A stretch of 64,000 nucleotides of DNA from Pleurostoma richardsiae (Eukaryota > Ascomycota > Sordariomycetes > Calosphaeriales > Pleurostomataceae), in the NCBI GenBank assembly GCA_030052745.1, contig JANBVO010000052.1:1-64000 (forward strand), given 5' to 3'. The stretch's first letter is position 1, and each line of letters begins with the position of its first letter. The notes beneath the pieces are model-generated. The model searched no databases and was not told where the DNA came from. It saw nothing but the letters and a program-made list of their open reading frames with translations. Positions 31,242 to 42,048 of the stretch are shown piece by piece. The translations under genes were made by a program, and so were the position numbers.

Positions 31242-32490
31242 ATGGCGATCCTGAACTCCGTGGAAGGCAAAGCCCAGCCGGTGCTGCTCTATCGCAGTCC
31301 GCGGTGGGATCCCAAGAGCCTCCTGGGACAACATCTCGGAAAGGACGGCGAGATCAACTGTCTCGGCCAGACCAGGATCCAGCAACGATGCAGGAGGCGT
31401 ATCGGGAGGCCGAAGGTTGAGAAGGTCTTGGCCACGCTCGCGAACTTGTCTTTTCTCGAGCCCGCCACGGCTGCCGACATGCCGGCGCTGGAGACAGCCC
31501 TCCAGGTCCTGTTGTGCAGCAGCCACGCAAACCAGACCGAGGCCATCGAACCGTTCCGCAAGGCGTTGCGAGGCAGCCAGTCTGCGGTCGATCCGGTCTC
31601 GATGTACCAGCGCCCGTCCAGCGCCACAGCCGAGCTCCAGCAGCGGGTCAGCGAGATGACAGCACGTTGCGACAGCGCCGAGGCAGCCGCCAGGCTGTCC
31701 GAGGCGCAGTGCAGCCAGCTTCGACGCGAGAACAAGGCCTTGGTGGATGCTCTAGCGCAAGCAGAACAGCAGCGGGTGCAGGCCGCAGACGCTCGGGCGC
31801 AAGCAGCACAGCAGCAGGCGCAGGTTGTCGAAGAGCAGAGAAAACAGATTCGCAGGCTGAGCTCGGAGCGGGACGCCGCCCGCCGACGGATCGAGGAGCT
31901 GGAAGCACAGCTGAAGGCGTGCGGGGCCGCGAGAGCTACGAACCCTCGCGACTCGGCCGAGGCTCCGAACGGGAGCGCGGACGCGGGACGAGCAGAACCG
32001 GTCGACAACGGGGCGCCCGAGGTCGACGCAAAAGCCGCTGAGGCCGGCGGGCGCGGGCGACGGATGCACCAGGCCACTCCGCGCGGGAGCAGGCCCGACG
32101 GCACAGCCGGTCGATCCTGGGCCGCAAATCCCACCTCCGACCGAGATGACGCCGTGCGCGCATACCGCGATACGTGGGAGGACATCGACAAGTCTTGTGA
32201 GAAGGTAAGCCGGTGCCGTCTCGACTTCATGGACAGCGATGCTGACAGCCTCATAGCTCACCTGCAATGACATAGTCTGGCCGGTCTGGTCGGGCAAGTT
32301 CACGGACGTCAAGGAGCACAACGTCCGCGAATTCTTCCAGCACGCCGCCGGCATCTTGCCCGTCGAGCAGGAGAGACAGCGGTGGACCCCTGAAAAGATG
32401 AAGGCGCGCGTCAACTCCACCGTCACCCGGGGGGTCGCTGGTGCCATAGCGACGGTGCACCGCGTCTTAGGGGAGTTCGTCCCTCAGTGA
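31242..32490 (+). CDS. Long coiled-coil protein with conserved-looking C-terminal exon, two exons
   Basis: ATG 31242 behind a TATAAA box. Exon 1 (321 codons) has a basic N-terminal part (RIQQRCRRRIGRPKVEKV), then an Ala/Gln-rich coiled coil (about 130-230: ELQQRVSEMTARCDSAEAAA, QQQAQVVEEQRKQIRRLSSE) and a disordered Gly/Ala linker. An intron at 32205-32256 (AAG|GTAAGC, branch GATGCTGAC, CATAG, 52 nt, phase 0) adds LTCNDIVWPVWSGKFTDV...QHAAGILPVEQER...LGEFVPQ; 398 aa. No family recognised. The clean splice site and Trp-containing C-terminal exon make it a confident gene of unknown role. Confidence 0.75.
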
Positions 32491-33564
32491 TCAGTTGGAG
32501 GTGATGCCGCAGATCTGATCGGTGACGGAGAAAACGGAGACGATACAGTTTGTGATGTGGTTTCTATCGGATCGCCGTTGCCGAAGCACAGCCCCTTTTC
32601 CAGATGGTCATTAGGAGCAGCTACAATCTAGATTCAGCACTACTCTTTCAGATTCTTGTAAGCACCACACCCTATGGGTCTACGTACCCTGACATGCCGG
32701 ATAAGCATCCTCGTTCCCGCTTAATGCTGGCATATCACCACCAGACAGACTGGGACAGGCAGTAGGTTGAAGACTCTTTCGGAGGAACCAAGATCCGTAG
32801 ATAGGAGGCTAGCCGGTCCAACTACCGCAGGGCTGATGACGCAGGCCTAAATTCTGAAATCGGCGAACGTCCACGTCTCGGACGATAACCTCATTACAAC
32901 AGCTGGGCCTGCATGTCATGATGCTAGGCTCTATCGTATGTGTCGTACTGCGAAATGAACAAGAGCCAATGCACGATGCGTTCTACGCTCTTTATTGGTC
33001 AAAGATGCTGTTCCCCGCAAGAGTCATCGCTCGGTATCGCATGCAGACCGAATGGCTGAGTCTGGATGGAGCCTCGCACTCGGTGTAGCCTAGGAAGGCC
33101 GAGCAAATGTCGTTTCACCGCCTCCAGCCACCTGCGGGTAAGACCAATGAGAGGGCCCCGACATCACGTCGGGGCACAGGTTTGCCGCAACTCGTACATG
33201 GGCGCCTCGGTGGCTGGTTGGGGGTTCGGCGTGCTTTGCTGCTAATGGCACAGAGCGTCTACTCACTTAAACCAGCATAGTTCCTTGATCCATCTCGGCG
33301 AGCCGGGCTCCCAACATACGCGCGTCGAAAGGTAAGCTCAGCGAGGAGCATGCACTGACCATCATGGAGATCGCTGACGCTTCCAGTTTCGAAGGTCACC
33401 ATACTGTCTCCTATCACGCTTTCCTGGGTCAGCACAGCTATTCGCGCGAGCCGCAAGCCATCTACACCTGAGCGCCAGTGTTGTCACCCTAGAGCAAGAA
33501 GAAACGGAAAGTCTGCCCAGCGCCAGGACGTCAGCGCCCTCAGAACCGCACCGTCGAGAGACGG
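32491..33564. other. 1.1-kb intergenic stretch
   Basis: No confident gene. A minus-strand frame near 33290-33400 (LPFDARMLGARLAEMDQGTM, close to a GTGAGT) looks slightly protein-like but has no partner exon. Confidence 0.4.
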
Positions 33565-34752
33565 ATGGCGTCTCCGACGCAACGACAATGCCCGTCTCGT
33601 ACGGAAGGATGTGACGCGTCCCACGCCAGGCCTTACAGTTGTGATCGATGCAGCCGGCGATATATCCGGCACTGTCACCTAAAGCACCACATCCGACAAT
33701 ACCACGGAACGGAGTCTTACGACTGTCCGGTGTGCGGCAGTCGTTTTACAAGCTTGGATGATATGGAAAGTCACGACCAGACCCACACCAGGCACAAGCC
33801 TCGCGACTGTGATCCATGCGGGTTCGAGTTCGCGAACGCATCTAACCTGGTTAAGCATATCCGAATTACCCACAAAGAGGCGCCGTTCCGCTGTCCGGTC
33901 TCCGGCGGTCCGTTCATGACACTGGCTCATTGTAAGAGGCACGCCCTTAGTCAAGACATTGCCTGGGGGAAGCAGCGCTGTTTTACTTGCGACGAGACGC
34001 TCACACCACGAATCGGTCTGGGCCCGCACATCGACTTCCATGCCCGGCAGACGCCTCACGACTGTCATCACTGCCGCGAGAGGATTACGAAGTACCGGGT
34101 GGGCCACAGCGAAAATTGTCCGCTTGGCGGAAAGGCTAGTTTCCCAGCCGATCCCAGACCGAGCAACCTGCCGACTATGTCACCAACTTACGTGCGCCTC
34201 GAGGACCCTGCGCCGACCGCTTTGGATACAGACATCGACCATTCCGAATGCCCCGTCAGAATCGACGGCAGCCCCGAAGCGGGAAGCGCCCACGCTTCCT
34301 CTCCGTGCGGCGGCCATGATCCTCCAGCGCCCGAGGAGATGCCGTATCAAGCGATGAGCGCGAACAGCAAGAACCATACTTCTCTCGACGATCAGCAGGA
34401 CGTTTTGTCTATGTACACCTTCTTAAAGTCATATGATGATGGGTATGCCCCGGCTACGGGCCTGTTAGGCGGGGCCGTTGCAGTCGCCGAATGCGCGGAT
34501 GAATCGGCCGCCGAGTCTTCCAATGGTCTAAGCGACCTGGCGAGCAGCGACTGGACTCCTCCGTCGAACGATGACGGCTGTGCGCAGCCAGAGCCTGGGG
34601 TCGACGACGTCGCTCGTGCTATAGTATCGGCGGCGAGCGCGAGTTTGCTCTTCGATGTGACGGGACCGTATAAACCATTCGTCTCGCTCTGGGAGCTTGA
34701 GATCGACCATGATCCATCAACGTGGACCTGGCATTGGAACAATGTACAGTAG
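33565..34752 (+). CDS. C2H2 zinc finger protein (multi-finger)
   Basis: 395 aa from ATG 33565. Residues 20-200 hold consecutive fingers: YSCDRCSRRYIRHCHLKHHIRQYH, YDCPVCGSRFTSLDDMESHDQTH, RDCDPCGFEFANASNLVKHIRITH and FRCPVSGGPF...CKRHALSQD (degenerate), then two weaker Cys/His groups. The C-terminal half is acidic and Ser-rich, typical of an activation region. A nuclear sequence-specific DNA-binding role is the natural reading. An AATAAA follows at 34809-34814. Confidence 0.85.
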   Translation: MASPTQRQCPSRTEGCDASHARPYSCDRCSRRYIRHCHLKHHIRQYHGTESYDCPVCGSRFTSLDDMESHDQTHTRHKPRDCDPCGFEFANASNLVKHIRITHKEAPFRCPVSGGPFMTLAHCKRHALSQDIAWGKQRCFTCDETLTPRIGLGPHIDFHARQTPHDCHHCRERITKYRVGHSENCPLGGKASFPADPRPSNLPTMSPTYVRLEDPAPTALDTDIDHSECPVRIDGSPEAGSAHASSPCGGHDPPAPEEMPYQAMSANSKNHTSLDDQQDVLSMYTFLKSYDDGYAPATGLLGGAVAVAECADESAAESSNGLSDLASSDWTPPSNDDGCAQPEPGVDDVARAIVSAASASLLFDVTGPYKPFVSLWELEIDHDPSTWTWHWNNVQ

Positions 34753-34808
34753 GGGATGTACTCAGCTGAGCAGGGAATGGACTTGATAGAATGGTCGATA
34801 TTTCACAG

Positions 34809-34814
34809 AATAAA
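34809..34814 (+). terminator. Polyadenylation signal AATAAA
   Basis: AATAAA 57 nt after the stop of the C2H2 gene; it also overlaps the 3' side of the convergent gene ending at 34833. Confidence 0.5.
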
Positions 34815-34832
34815 ACATACACGTTCTACTTT

Positions 34833-35480
34833 CTAGCTCTCTGGCACGGCCCATGGAGTAGCCCGGATTGGAGACAAGCCTCCGATGTGGGCCTTGTCTG
34901 CCGCCCTTGATCCGCCCCTGCTCACCAATCCTAGCAAGACGTCGATAATCTCTGCCTGCGCCATCATGTGCGCCGAGAGCTGCCGGTGCCTCGAGTCGTG
35001 CATCCGTAGAAGGTGTTGGACAACCACCCGTAGCTGCTCCAGTCCGACGCCGGTCCAGCTTTGTGACCCCAACGCTTCCTTCAAACGCCCGACCGAGTCC
35101 TCCAGCTCCGAAGCCAGCTCTCCTGAATCTGGGAACAGGGGGGTGTAGAAACGGACGTCTCGTACCTCCGCTTCGATGACCTCGAACGAGAGGCGCAGGG
35201 CGATCTGCCTTGCTTCGTGGCAGGACTTGAGGTCGTCTTCCATTGTGCTGAGACGCTGCTCGAGGTCGCATCTCGCCTCGGTGGCGTCCCTTTCCTGCCG
35301 GTGCACAGCCTCGGTCTCCCGGGCCATGGCCATCAAGGCCACTGCCGCGAACTGCTCCTCCGTGAGCTCTGCGTCTGGGTGTGCCGGTGCGCCACCGTCT
35401 CTCTTGGATTGTCCCGAGGCCGCGCCCTCAACGGCGGTCACATAGCAGCCGACGATACAGTCCGAGGTCTGGTCCTCCAT
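34833..35480 (-). CDS. Helical/coiled-coil orphan (pair with 38021-38876)
   Basis: 215 aa from ATG 35480. Coiled coil at about 45-95 (RETEAVHRQERDATEARCDL), then a helical domain with SELEDSVGRLKEALG and RHRQLSAHMMAQAEIIDVL. The last block resembles RDRQLAAYLRGQKKTIDEY of the protein at 38021-38876 in spacing and key residues (RQL-A, Q, ID), suggesting distant paralogy. Function unknown. Confidence 0.6.
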   Translation of the reverse strand: MEDQTSDCIVGCYVTAVEGAASGQSKRDGGAPAHPDAELTEEQFAAVALMAMARETEAVHRQERDATEARCDLEQRLSTMEDDLKSCHEARQIALRLSFEVIEAEVRDVRFYTPLFPDSGELASELEDSVGRLKEALGSQSWTGVGLEQLRVVVQHLLRMHDSRHRQLSAHMMAQAEIIDVLLGLVSRGGSRAADKAHIGGLSPIRATPWAVPES

Positions 35481-36297
35481 AGCTTTAGGCTTGAGACGGG
35501 AGGTCCTCGCGGGATGGTGGGTTCAGGGTTCAGATCGTGTGTCGAACGGGCCCTTTAAGGCGTGATTCGGCCCCAAGGCCAGCACAACCGTTTACATGTC
35601 GCACTCCCCGCGCCGGTGGCTGTGGATGGCCGCTGAAGTGGCGCAGGAGCTGTAACATGCGGCCGGGAAGCTGTCAGCTAGACAAAGAAGTTGGTTGGGA
35701 CCTGGGCTGCTGCCTGGGATCGAACCAGTCTCAGCCAATCGTGCCGACCACAAATGACGGAGGCACAGGAGCATGCATGTTGGCTATCTGATGCGACGCG
35801 ACATATGAAGGTGGTTGACGCACCTAGATCGCCAACCAACGCGTTTCCACGCCTGCCGAGACCGCTTTTCGAGTAGCGGTATGCGGATCTCGTTCTTGGC
35901 TGTGTACCGGGTCGCGCTAGTGTGGTCGCCATCATCGCGTCGCGCCTTGCGTGGCGTCCATCCCGCTCCGTAAACAACCGCTCCGGTATCATCTACCTCC
36001 ACCACAGTGCCGTCTCCGTCCTCAAAGAACTATGCATGATGGTGTCACATGAGCCGCCACTCTGTCTTCTGAGAGACGTCCCGCTTCTAACACCATACGG
36101 CACAAGCACCAACCGTACTCACGCCCATCTCACACCCGGACAATCCACCTATCTGCTGGATATTCGTCCACAGATCGTCGGCCTGAGCCTGCACCTCAAC
36201 CCAAAGAAAATTCCTGTCCTCCCGTACTTGGCGGCATCGAGCAGTTAGCGCCACCGCTCGTCGCAGACGGTGGTGTTTCTTTCGCAAGCTCGGGCAG
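35481..36297. other. Intergenic between divergent genes
   Basis: No supportable gene; a 108-codon plus-strand frame at 35922-36248 has low-complexity-free but unrecognisable sequence and no clear ATG context. Confidence 0.4.
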
Positions 36298-36974
36298 ATG
36301 GCACACGTCCCCGGAGAGCCGATCTATGAGAACAGCCTGGTCCGCGTGGACCTGAGCGAGCCAGATGCTCGTGCGCTCTTGGATGGCTTGCGAGACAACC
36401 TCGTCTCTGTGGCCCGGATGTATCCTCATTGCGCGAGCGAGGCCACCACGGCCTTGTACGCGCTCTTGGGACGCGACCACGGATACGGCGACGAGAGAGC
36501 CCATTCACGCTTATTGTCAGTCTCACACCTCATCAAGACGTCACTTGGCTCTGGTGAGGCGCTTTCCTGCGCCTTACTGCGGCACCGCAGTTATCTCGTG
36601 CCGTTCTTGTGGGACTTTGTGATGGCTGTTGGCTTTCTTGTTGACCGTGCGTCGCCATCCTGTCGCCGCCGTCGTGATCCTGCGCTAATCTCTGTCACGC
36701 CTTAGGGTTCGTAGATGGTGCATTTGTCGGGACGCAGTTTCGCTCTTCGCGATCGTTCTCGACCTTCCGAGAGAAGTTCTCAGAGTTGGAAGAAGCCTTG
36801 GATTCGTATCTTGAGCGCCTCCTTGGTGGCAATCTGCGGGCACCACGCCTCGTCCGTGCTCGGGCGGCACGTTCGCCCTCCGGACAAGGGTTGTCTTGCG
36901 CTGTGTTTACTTGGGAGCGCCACTGTCGTAGCTTGGAAGAGTGTGTGCAGTTCTTGGTCCACTCGGATGATTGA
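36298..36974 (+). CDS. Hypothetical helical protein, two exons
   Basis: ATG 36298 (MAHVPGEPIYEN). Exon 1 runs to 36646. An intron at 36647-36705 (ACC|GTGCGT, branch GCGCTAAT, CCTTAG, 59 nt, phase 1) joins FLVD to RFVDGAFVGTQFRSS; 205 aa in all. Largely helical with a Leu-rich segment (LRHRSYLVPFLWDFVMAVGF) and a later charged helix (FREKFSELEEALDSYLERLL). No family recognised. An upstream exon cannot be excluded. Confidence 0.6.
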
Positions 36975-37274
36975 CAGCACAGCGGCAGCGAAGCACTTCA
37001 TTTAGTAGCTATCGATATATGGGAAATACGAGGTTATGACGGTGTTCTCTCTTTTATAAACTGATCCCCGAGGCTCACTTCCAGCCGCGAACAATGGCTC
37101 AACGAGTATCCGGCAAATTCCACACTGAGAAATCGCTTTTCGGTGCTTGCCCTGGCTAAGACATCTTTATGCTCGTGTTTGAGAACTGGACCTCGAGACA
37201 CTTGTTGTCAAACAGCACTCGCGTCGTCTTCGATGGCATCACAAGATTCGTCAAACAATGACGATGCCATCTCC

Positions 37275-37701
37275 CTAAGTGTGTCCCTCTAGCGCCTTAG
37301 GTTCCTCGAGTTCACACCGCCCAAATTGACGCAGCAGCTCCTCTCGCGTCAAGAGCCGCTCTGCGTAGACATGATATTGATTATGCGTGACCTTGCGACC
37401 AGCACTCGTCAGTCAAGATCTCACAAACAACGAAAAGAATACGAAGCGGGAGTGAGAGACTGACGAATAAGAAGCACTCGTCCCCGAACCGCCGGTAAAG
37501 CCACTCGTCCAGCTCGTATAGATCGATCCCGCGGCCTCTGATGATCTGCGGGCCGCGGCCCAGGCGTTGCTCCCAGTAGGCAATACCCTTCCTCGTTCCT
37601 TCGAGGGTAGTTGTCATCGCCTCCGTGCCCTCGAGGGATGTACTGCCTTCCTGTCGAGGGACTTGATCTTTCGCGGTTGCTGGCGCCTGCTGTGAGGCCA
37701 T
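37275..37701 (-). CDS. Small orphan protein, two exons
   Basis: ATG 37701 behind a strong TATATATA at 37797-37804. Exon 1 37701-37465; intron 37464-37392 (73 nt; donor GTCAGT, branch GACTGACG, acceptor GCAAG); exon 2 37391-37275; 117 aa. Joined core: RGIDLYELDEWLYRRFGDEC, FLFVTHNQYHVYAERLL and TREELLRQFGRCELEEPKAL. The continuity across the junction supports the splice even though the donor is imperfect. It looks like a compact globular domain. Function unknown. Confidence 0.6.
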
Positions 37702-37796
37702 GATGGTGAACTTGGATGTTGCGTTGGGAGTCTGAAAGTCAGAGATGGGGCTGCGCTTGTGAGGTCGGTGGGATTGAGGCCGGGCGCGGAAGAAAC

Positions 37797-37804
37797 TATA
37801 TATA
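37797..37804 (-). promoter_or_regulatory. TATA box of 37275-37701
   Basis: TATATATA about 95 nt upstream of ATG 37701. Confidence 0.55.
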
Positions 37805-38020
37805 CCGGGTGGGGCTTCTTTGTCTTCTATTGGCACGTATACGACACGTAAACTGCAGTATGACTAAGAGAATTTCCGCCTAGGTCCTCGCGGTCGGTAG
37901 CCTTAGGCTGTGCGGGTTGCGGCGCAGGCACCGGAAGTAAACTACGTAAATGCAGACATGACGATAAGCACTGTTTGGATGGCTACTCTGCTATGAATGT
38001 ATACTGATATACACCGACCG

Positions 38021-38876
38021 CTATGTTCCTCTTGGTGGGTTGGACGAGTGCCTCCATTGCTGACCCTGCACTCGGGAAGACGGGAGACCTTTTCTGCGTT
38101 CAGTCCCCGGATATGGTTCCTGTGTCTGGACTGCTTTTGTCGATGTCTCAACAACTCCTGGTCTCTCTTGTGCGGTGTCAAGATTGCTAACAGCCACGCT
38201 CGCCTGTTTTGTCGGACTTGCAACGAGTGCCACCGGCTGGTCGCTTCCCAAGACGTGCTGCTGCAAGGACTGGACTAGGCAGGACAGCCTCACATTCTCG
38301 CAGATGAGCTCATGAGATCTAGACTTGTACTCGTCGATCGTCTTCTTCTGGCCCCTTAGGTACGCCGCGAGCTGCCGATCCCTTTCTCGTTGTGTCCGTC
38401 GCAAGTTCTCGGCGATCTTTTTGAACTCGTCCAGTTCCGCTCCTCCGAGGTGTTTATCCCGCATTGTACGAAGTGCCTGCCGCATACCGGAAGCCCAGAA
38501 TCGATATTTCCGGCCCAGGGCCAAGAAATTCTCGGCATCCTCCAGCTCTCCATCCATGACCTCGATCAAGAGGCGGCTAAGCTCTCCTTGAACGACCTCA
38601 CTGGTCGCTCGATCCTCGACATGGCCGTGTTCTGTCCCTGTGTCGTCGGCGCCTTGTGTCCCAACGCTGGCTATGTCACATCGTCGAGGTTCCTGCCCGC
38701 CGTAGTCGTCGCTGCGCGCTAGATGGCTCTGGAACGGCGTGGTTGTCGATGCACCGAGGGGGGGGGCCAGTACAGTTCTTCTTCGCACGAGGTAGGTCTG
38801 TCGTTGGATCGCAGTGCCGTTTGCTCGACGTACGGACCAAGCGTCGCGCGACGATAGAGTCTGCGGCCGGCTCCAT
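38021..38876 (-). CDS. Coiled-coil orphan (pair with 34833-35480), probably two exons
   Basis: The long frame at 38021-38797 has no early ATG. An ATG at 38876 (MEPAADSIVARRL) joined by a 40-nt intron 38798-38837 (donor GTCCGT, acceptor GACAG) restores the frame: TYLVRRRTVLAPPLG; 271 aa. TATATTTAA at 38933-38941 supports this start. A run of eight G (plus strand) just inside the second exon makes a length-variable frameshift another possibility. The core is helical: GELEDAENFLALGRKYRFW, RRTQRERDRQLAAYLRGQKK, ENVRLSCLVQSLQQHV. Unknown function. Confidence 0.5.
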
Positions 38877-38932
38877 GGCTGCCAGACTGTCGTGGAAGGT
38901 CTCGTGCGGGGATGACACCTTCACGTCGGGAG

Positions 38933-38941
38933 TTAAATATA
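38933..38941 (-). promoter_or_regulatory. TATA box of 38021-38876
   Basis: TATATTTAA on the minus strand, about 57 nt from ATG 38876. Confidence 0.5.
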
Positions 38942-39481
38942 CCAGGTCGACCTGCACATGCAAAGAGGAGCGCTGGGGAGTCTAAGAAGCAGCGAGTTAC
39001 GAATCGAACACTACCGGGCTGTTTGACTGGCTGAGAATCGCAGGTGCACAGCCGCCGTTCATCCTCCCCAGTGTGGCAGTCACGGGGGCGGTGTCACGGA
39101 GCCGGCAGGTGCGCAAGGCGATATAGGCACAACAACATATCGATTGGAGCAGCTGCTTTTTCATGGGAGCATGCCTAGCTCTGGCGAGCGAATCAGAGCA
39201 CCGCATTCGCAACAATCTGCCTCCTTGCCGAGAACCATTCCCCTCAGTCAGCTAGAAAGGAAAAGATAGAAAGTCTCTGCCAAGACTCAGCCAAGCCAAA
39301 TCTCTTACAAGGCGTGATCACAATTTACACCAGCTGCCACCGCCATGAACCCAGAAGCCATGGCAGGAGAAGTGTGAAGTCGCGAACGTGGCGGAGAATA
39401 GTAAAAAAGCAGACGCAATTGTTGAGAGGCATTGCACCTGACTCGCGGACAGCAGAATGGTAGCAACCGATATTTAAGAAC

Positions 39482-39521
39482 GCACGGGCCACAAGTGGGT
39501 GTACCCCCTTGTGGCCCGTGC
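39482..39521. repeat. 40-bp palindromic repeat, copy 2 (most perfect)
   Basis: Perfect 14-bp arms GCACGGGCCACAAG and CTTGTGGCCCGTGC flank TGGGTGTACCCC. Same family as the copies at 18000, 54438 and 54489. Confidence 0.85.
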
Positions 39522-39893
39522 ACGATCTGGCTTAATCAGCGACACCGTTCCATTCGTCACTGTTGGACGAAGGATCATCTGGTAGTTATGTATTCCAGGC
39601 GAAACCTATAGAGCGCCAATGAACGCCTTGGCTGGCCGCCTTGGACAGCCAGGGCGCAGTGATCAAAATGCAGGCCTTTCATGGCCACAGGTTTCTGTCC
39701 TAGCACCAGGCCAACCCCGGATCATATGTGAGAGAGCGAGACGCGCAGCTGTCACGGTTTGTGATCTACCTGATGGTCTACCCTGTTTCCCGAGAGCATG
39801 CTTAGAAGATGGGCCTGCTACCGTTGCATTCCAGCGGCGTAGCATTCAAAGGAGGCCGATTTGATAGCAGGGCTTTGACCTTGTCTTTTTCTT

Positions 39894-40615
39894 TTACTTT
39901 GTGAGATTGTTTAGGACGTCGCAATCTTGAGCCGGATCGGTGCCGAACATGACCAGATCCAGGAAGGCCGACTCAAAGGCTGTCAGCCGGGTCGAGTCGA
40001 CTCCTGCGCGCTGCTGATTCGTATACGCATATAGGAGCTGCGAATGCTCGCTCTCGAGCTGTGAATACCCGCTCTTGAGCTGCGAATGCTCGTTCACGAG
40101 TCGTGAATACTCGGTGGAGAGCGACGCGTTCTCCTGGCTCAACGCATCGCGATCCTCCCGGGCTTCACACAGCAACTTCTCGAGTTCATCTATCTGCCGG
40201 TTCTTACGCTCGCGAAAGCTCCTCTGGGCTTTTCGGTTCTGTGCCTGTCTCCGCTACGTCTGCATGTTAGCAACGGAACCAAGTCCGATCGTCTCTCCGC
40301 CTCTCGCTGCAGGCTCGGCTTGGACGCGACTCACTTTAATCTTCTCCGGCGTCATGTTCTTCTGCAGGTCCTTGTACCGGTTCTTGGTTTCCGGTTTGGC
40401 CACCGGCTTCCGTTCCTCGTGCGTCGACTGCTCGTCGACACTGGGCATATCGCTGATGCTCGATAATGAATACGACATGTTCTAGCACCGCCGGACATGT
40501 CAGACTCGGCTAGAAAGGAGGCGGGAGAAGAGAAACGTACATGCAAGCTGGTGGGGTTTTGGGACTCGAGCCCGTAGTCTTTAACATGGCGGCTGCTGTC
40601 ATCGGGGTGATCCAT
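39894..40615 (-). CDS. Yap/AP-1-like bZIP transcription factor, three exons
   Basis: Exons 40615-40541, 40481-40335 and 40253-39894; introns of 59 nt (CAT|GTACGT, branch GTCTGAC, GCTAG) and 81 nt (AAA|GTGAGT...CGTAG), both phase 0; 193 aa. The second junction creates the basic region RRQAQNRKAQRSFRERKNRQ (about 75-94), matching the fungal Yap-type pattern Q-N-R-x-A-Q-R-x-F-R, followed by a leucine zipper-like coil (IDELEKLLCEAREDRDAL) and heptads rich in SQL. The protein lacks the long C-terminal redox domain of Yap1-type factors. Expected to bind DNA as a dimer; targets unknown. Confidence 0.85.
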
Positions 40616-41181
40616 TCTGAGAATGTTCTTTTTTTTTGATCTTGTATGTCAATATGCTGGGGACTTAGATCAGAAAGCTTATCAAGTAGGGAAGGAGACC
40701 GCTAGTGTTCAGCCGACGAGGGCGAGCCTCCTTTAATACAGGGCAGTCTAAGTATTTCCCCGGCATGGGCGGGTGAATGACAGACACACACAAGGCTGTG
40801 CAACTGCTCGTGACCCAAACTGCACGCCACGGCACAGTCAGTGGACGCATTCATGCGAGTGGCTTGGAACACGGAAAACGGTGGCTTCGCGGCGCAGCGG
40901 AGCGAGGCCCTGCAACCTCTGTGTTGCGACATCGGGGTTGCAAAAATGAAAAGGCCAAAACAGAGAGATAAGGCAATCTATGCGCTGTGGGTTAAGCCTA
41001 CCAGAATCTGAGTGAGAGCCCGTCCAAGAGCGAGCCTGGACTGCCCAAGCTGAGAACTAGAGGGCGCGGGGTCCGGTCGTGGCCAGCCTCCTCGGCCGCC
41101 ACTGAAATATCACGCTCGCCCAAAGGCATGCATGCAAAGTCACAAAGTGTACAGTTTTATTGATATCGGTCCCACCCCGAT
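40616..41181. other. Intergenic
   Basis: Between two minus-strand genes; contains the AATAAA of the Zn2Cys6 gene (41156-41161) and otherwise nothing supportable. Confidence 0.5.
41156..41161 (-). terminator. Polyadenylation signal AATAAA
   Basis: AATAAA on the minus strand, 20 nt after the stop of the Zn2Cys6 gene. Confidence 0.5.
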
Positions 41182-41594
41182 CTAGCCTTCTGTGTGCCCA
41201 CGCAATCCAGGGTCCTGGGCAAAGTGCAGCGCCTTCATGTTTCGGAGAAAGGGCTTAATGATCCTGAGGCACATACGGCAGCTGCATTGCCCTTCATTCC
41301 ACGAAAGGTCTCGATGAGCGCGCCACTTACACACAGGCGGCCTTCTTCCCTGTCCCGGGTGGTCGAAGATGCATTCCTTCCCGTCTGTCTTGCAGCGGGT
41401 GCAGCTTCCGCTGCCCTGCCCGCTGCATTTTACTTTTCTGAATCGGCATTCTCTGCAGGATGTGCGGCACCTCCTTCTTTTCTCAGGACCAACTTCTGAT
41501 AGAAGCCTCCCGTAACGCTGCCGACCGCGTGGTCTCGGCGTTTGTAGTCGCCTGAGGACGTACCTAGGAGCTTCATCTGGGGCTTCTCCTGCAT
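41182..41594 (-). CDS. Mini Zn2Cys6 DNA-binding protein, two exons
   Basis: Exon 1 41594-41564 (MQEKPQMKLL), intron 41563-41496 (CTAG|GTACGT...TATCAG, 68 nt), exon 2 41495-41182; 114 aa. Exon 2 contains a complete binuclear cluster CRECRFRKVKC...CTRCKTDGKEC (C-x2-C-x6-C-x7-C-x2-C-x6-C) preceded by basic EKRRRCRTS. After it comes a second Cys group (QCSCRMC) and a short tail; there is no fungal_trans domain. A GTAAGT inside exon 2 could be a further donor giving a different short C-terminus. TATAAAAG lies at 41776-41784 and AATAAA at 41156. A stand-alone DNA-binding module could compete with full-length factors (inference). Confidence 0.65.
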
Positions 41595-42048
41595 TCGTTG
41601 GCTCTCACGTTTCCGTCCCTCGCCGGCCAACGGCGCACTTGCACGTCATCCATGCCTCGTTCACGCCTGCGATACGATTGAATGGCTTGCTCTAGAGACT
41701 TACGGAGAATGCCTAAAAGAGGTGGTCTCGGCGCCTGTACGCCAGAAGCCGAGACGTGCACTTCAGGAAGGCACACTTTTATACTTGTTGTGCCTTCGGA
41801 ACCGACAAGTGCGGTCAACGATGCGCTAGACTGAGGAGGACATAGCTAAGGCCGGTTGCCTGCACTATATCCAACCTCAAACATGGAGGATCGATCACTC
41901 ATTTGGCGAAGTGCTTACACAGGAGGGGACGCGGGGCATAGTTGAACGAAATCGGACAGAAGACGTTCACGATCAGTTTCAGTGTGCTATTCACTCCTCC
42001 CTGTGTGGCTCCTAGTAGATGGCTCGAGTGGTCTCTTTTGCTCGACTC
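41595..42048. other. Promoter of the Zn2Cys6 gene and intergenic
   Basis: Contains the TATA element and a leader with upstream ATGs and a possible leader intron (GTAAGTCTC...CGCAG near 41665-41705). Beyond 41790 nothing was seen. Confidence 0.4.
41776..41784 (-). promoter_or_regulatory. TATA box of the Zn2Cys6 gene
   Basis: GTATAAAAG on the minus strand. Confidence 0.6.

Larger units (their letters stand above)
38877..39893. other. 1-kb intergenic stretch with a palindromic repeat
   Basis: Holds the TATA element of the previous gene (38933-38941) and the palindrome at 39482-39521; no supportable coding sequence. Confidence 0.5.

Noticed and set aside
31289-32254. Minus-strand open frame antisense to 31242-32490
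   Set aside because: Shadow of an Ala/Gln-rich coiled coil; the plus strand has a TATA box and a clean intron.
35690-35770. tRNA-like T-arm (minus strand GGTTCGATCCCA)
   Set aside because: No matching acceptor stem, D-arm or anticodon arm at the right spacing.
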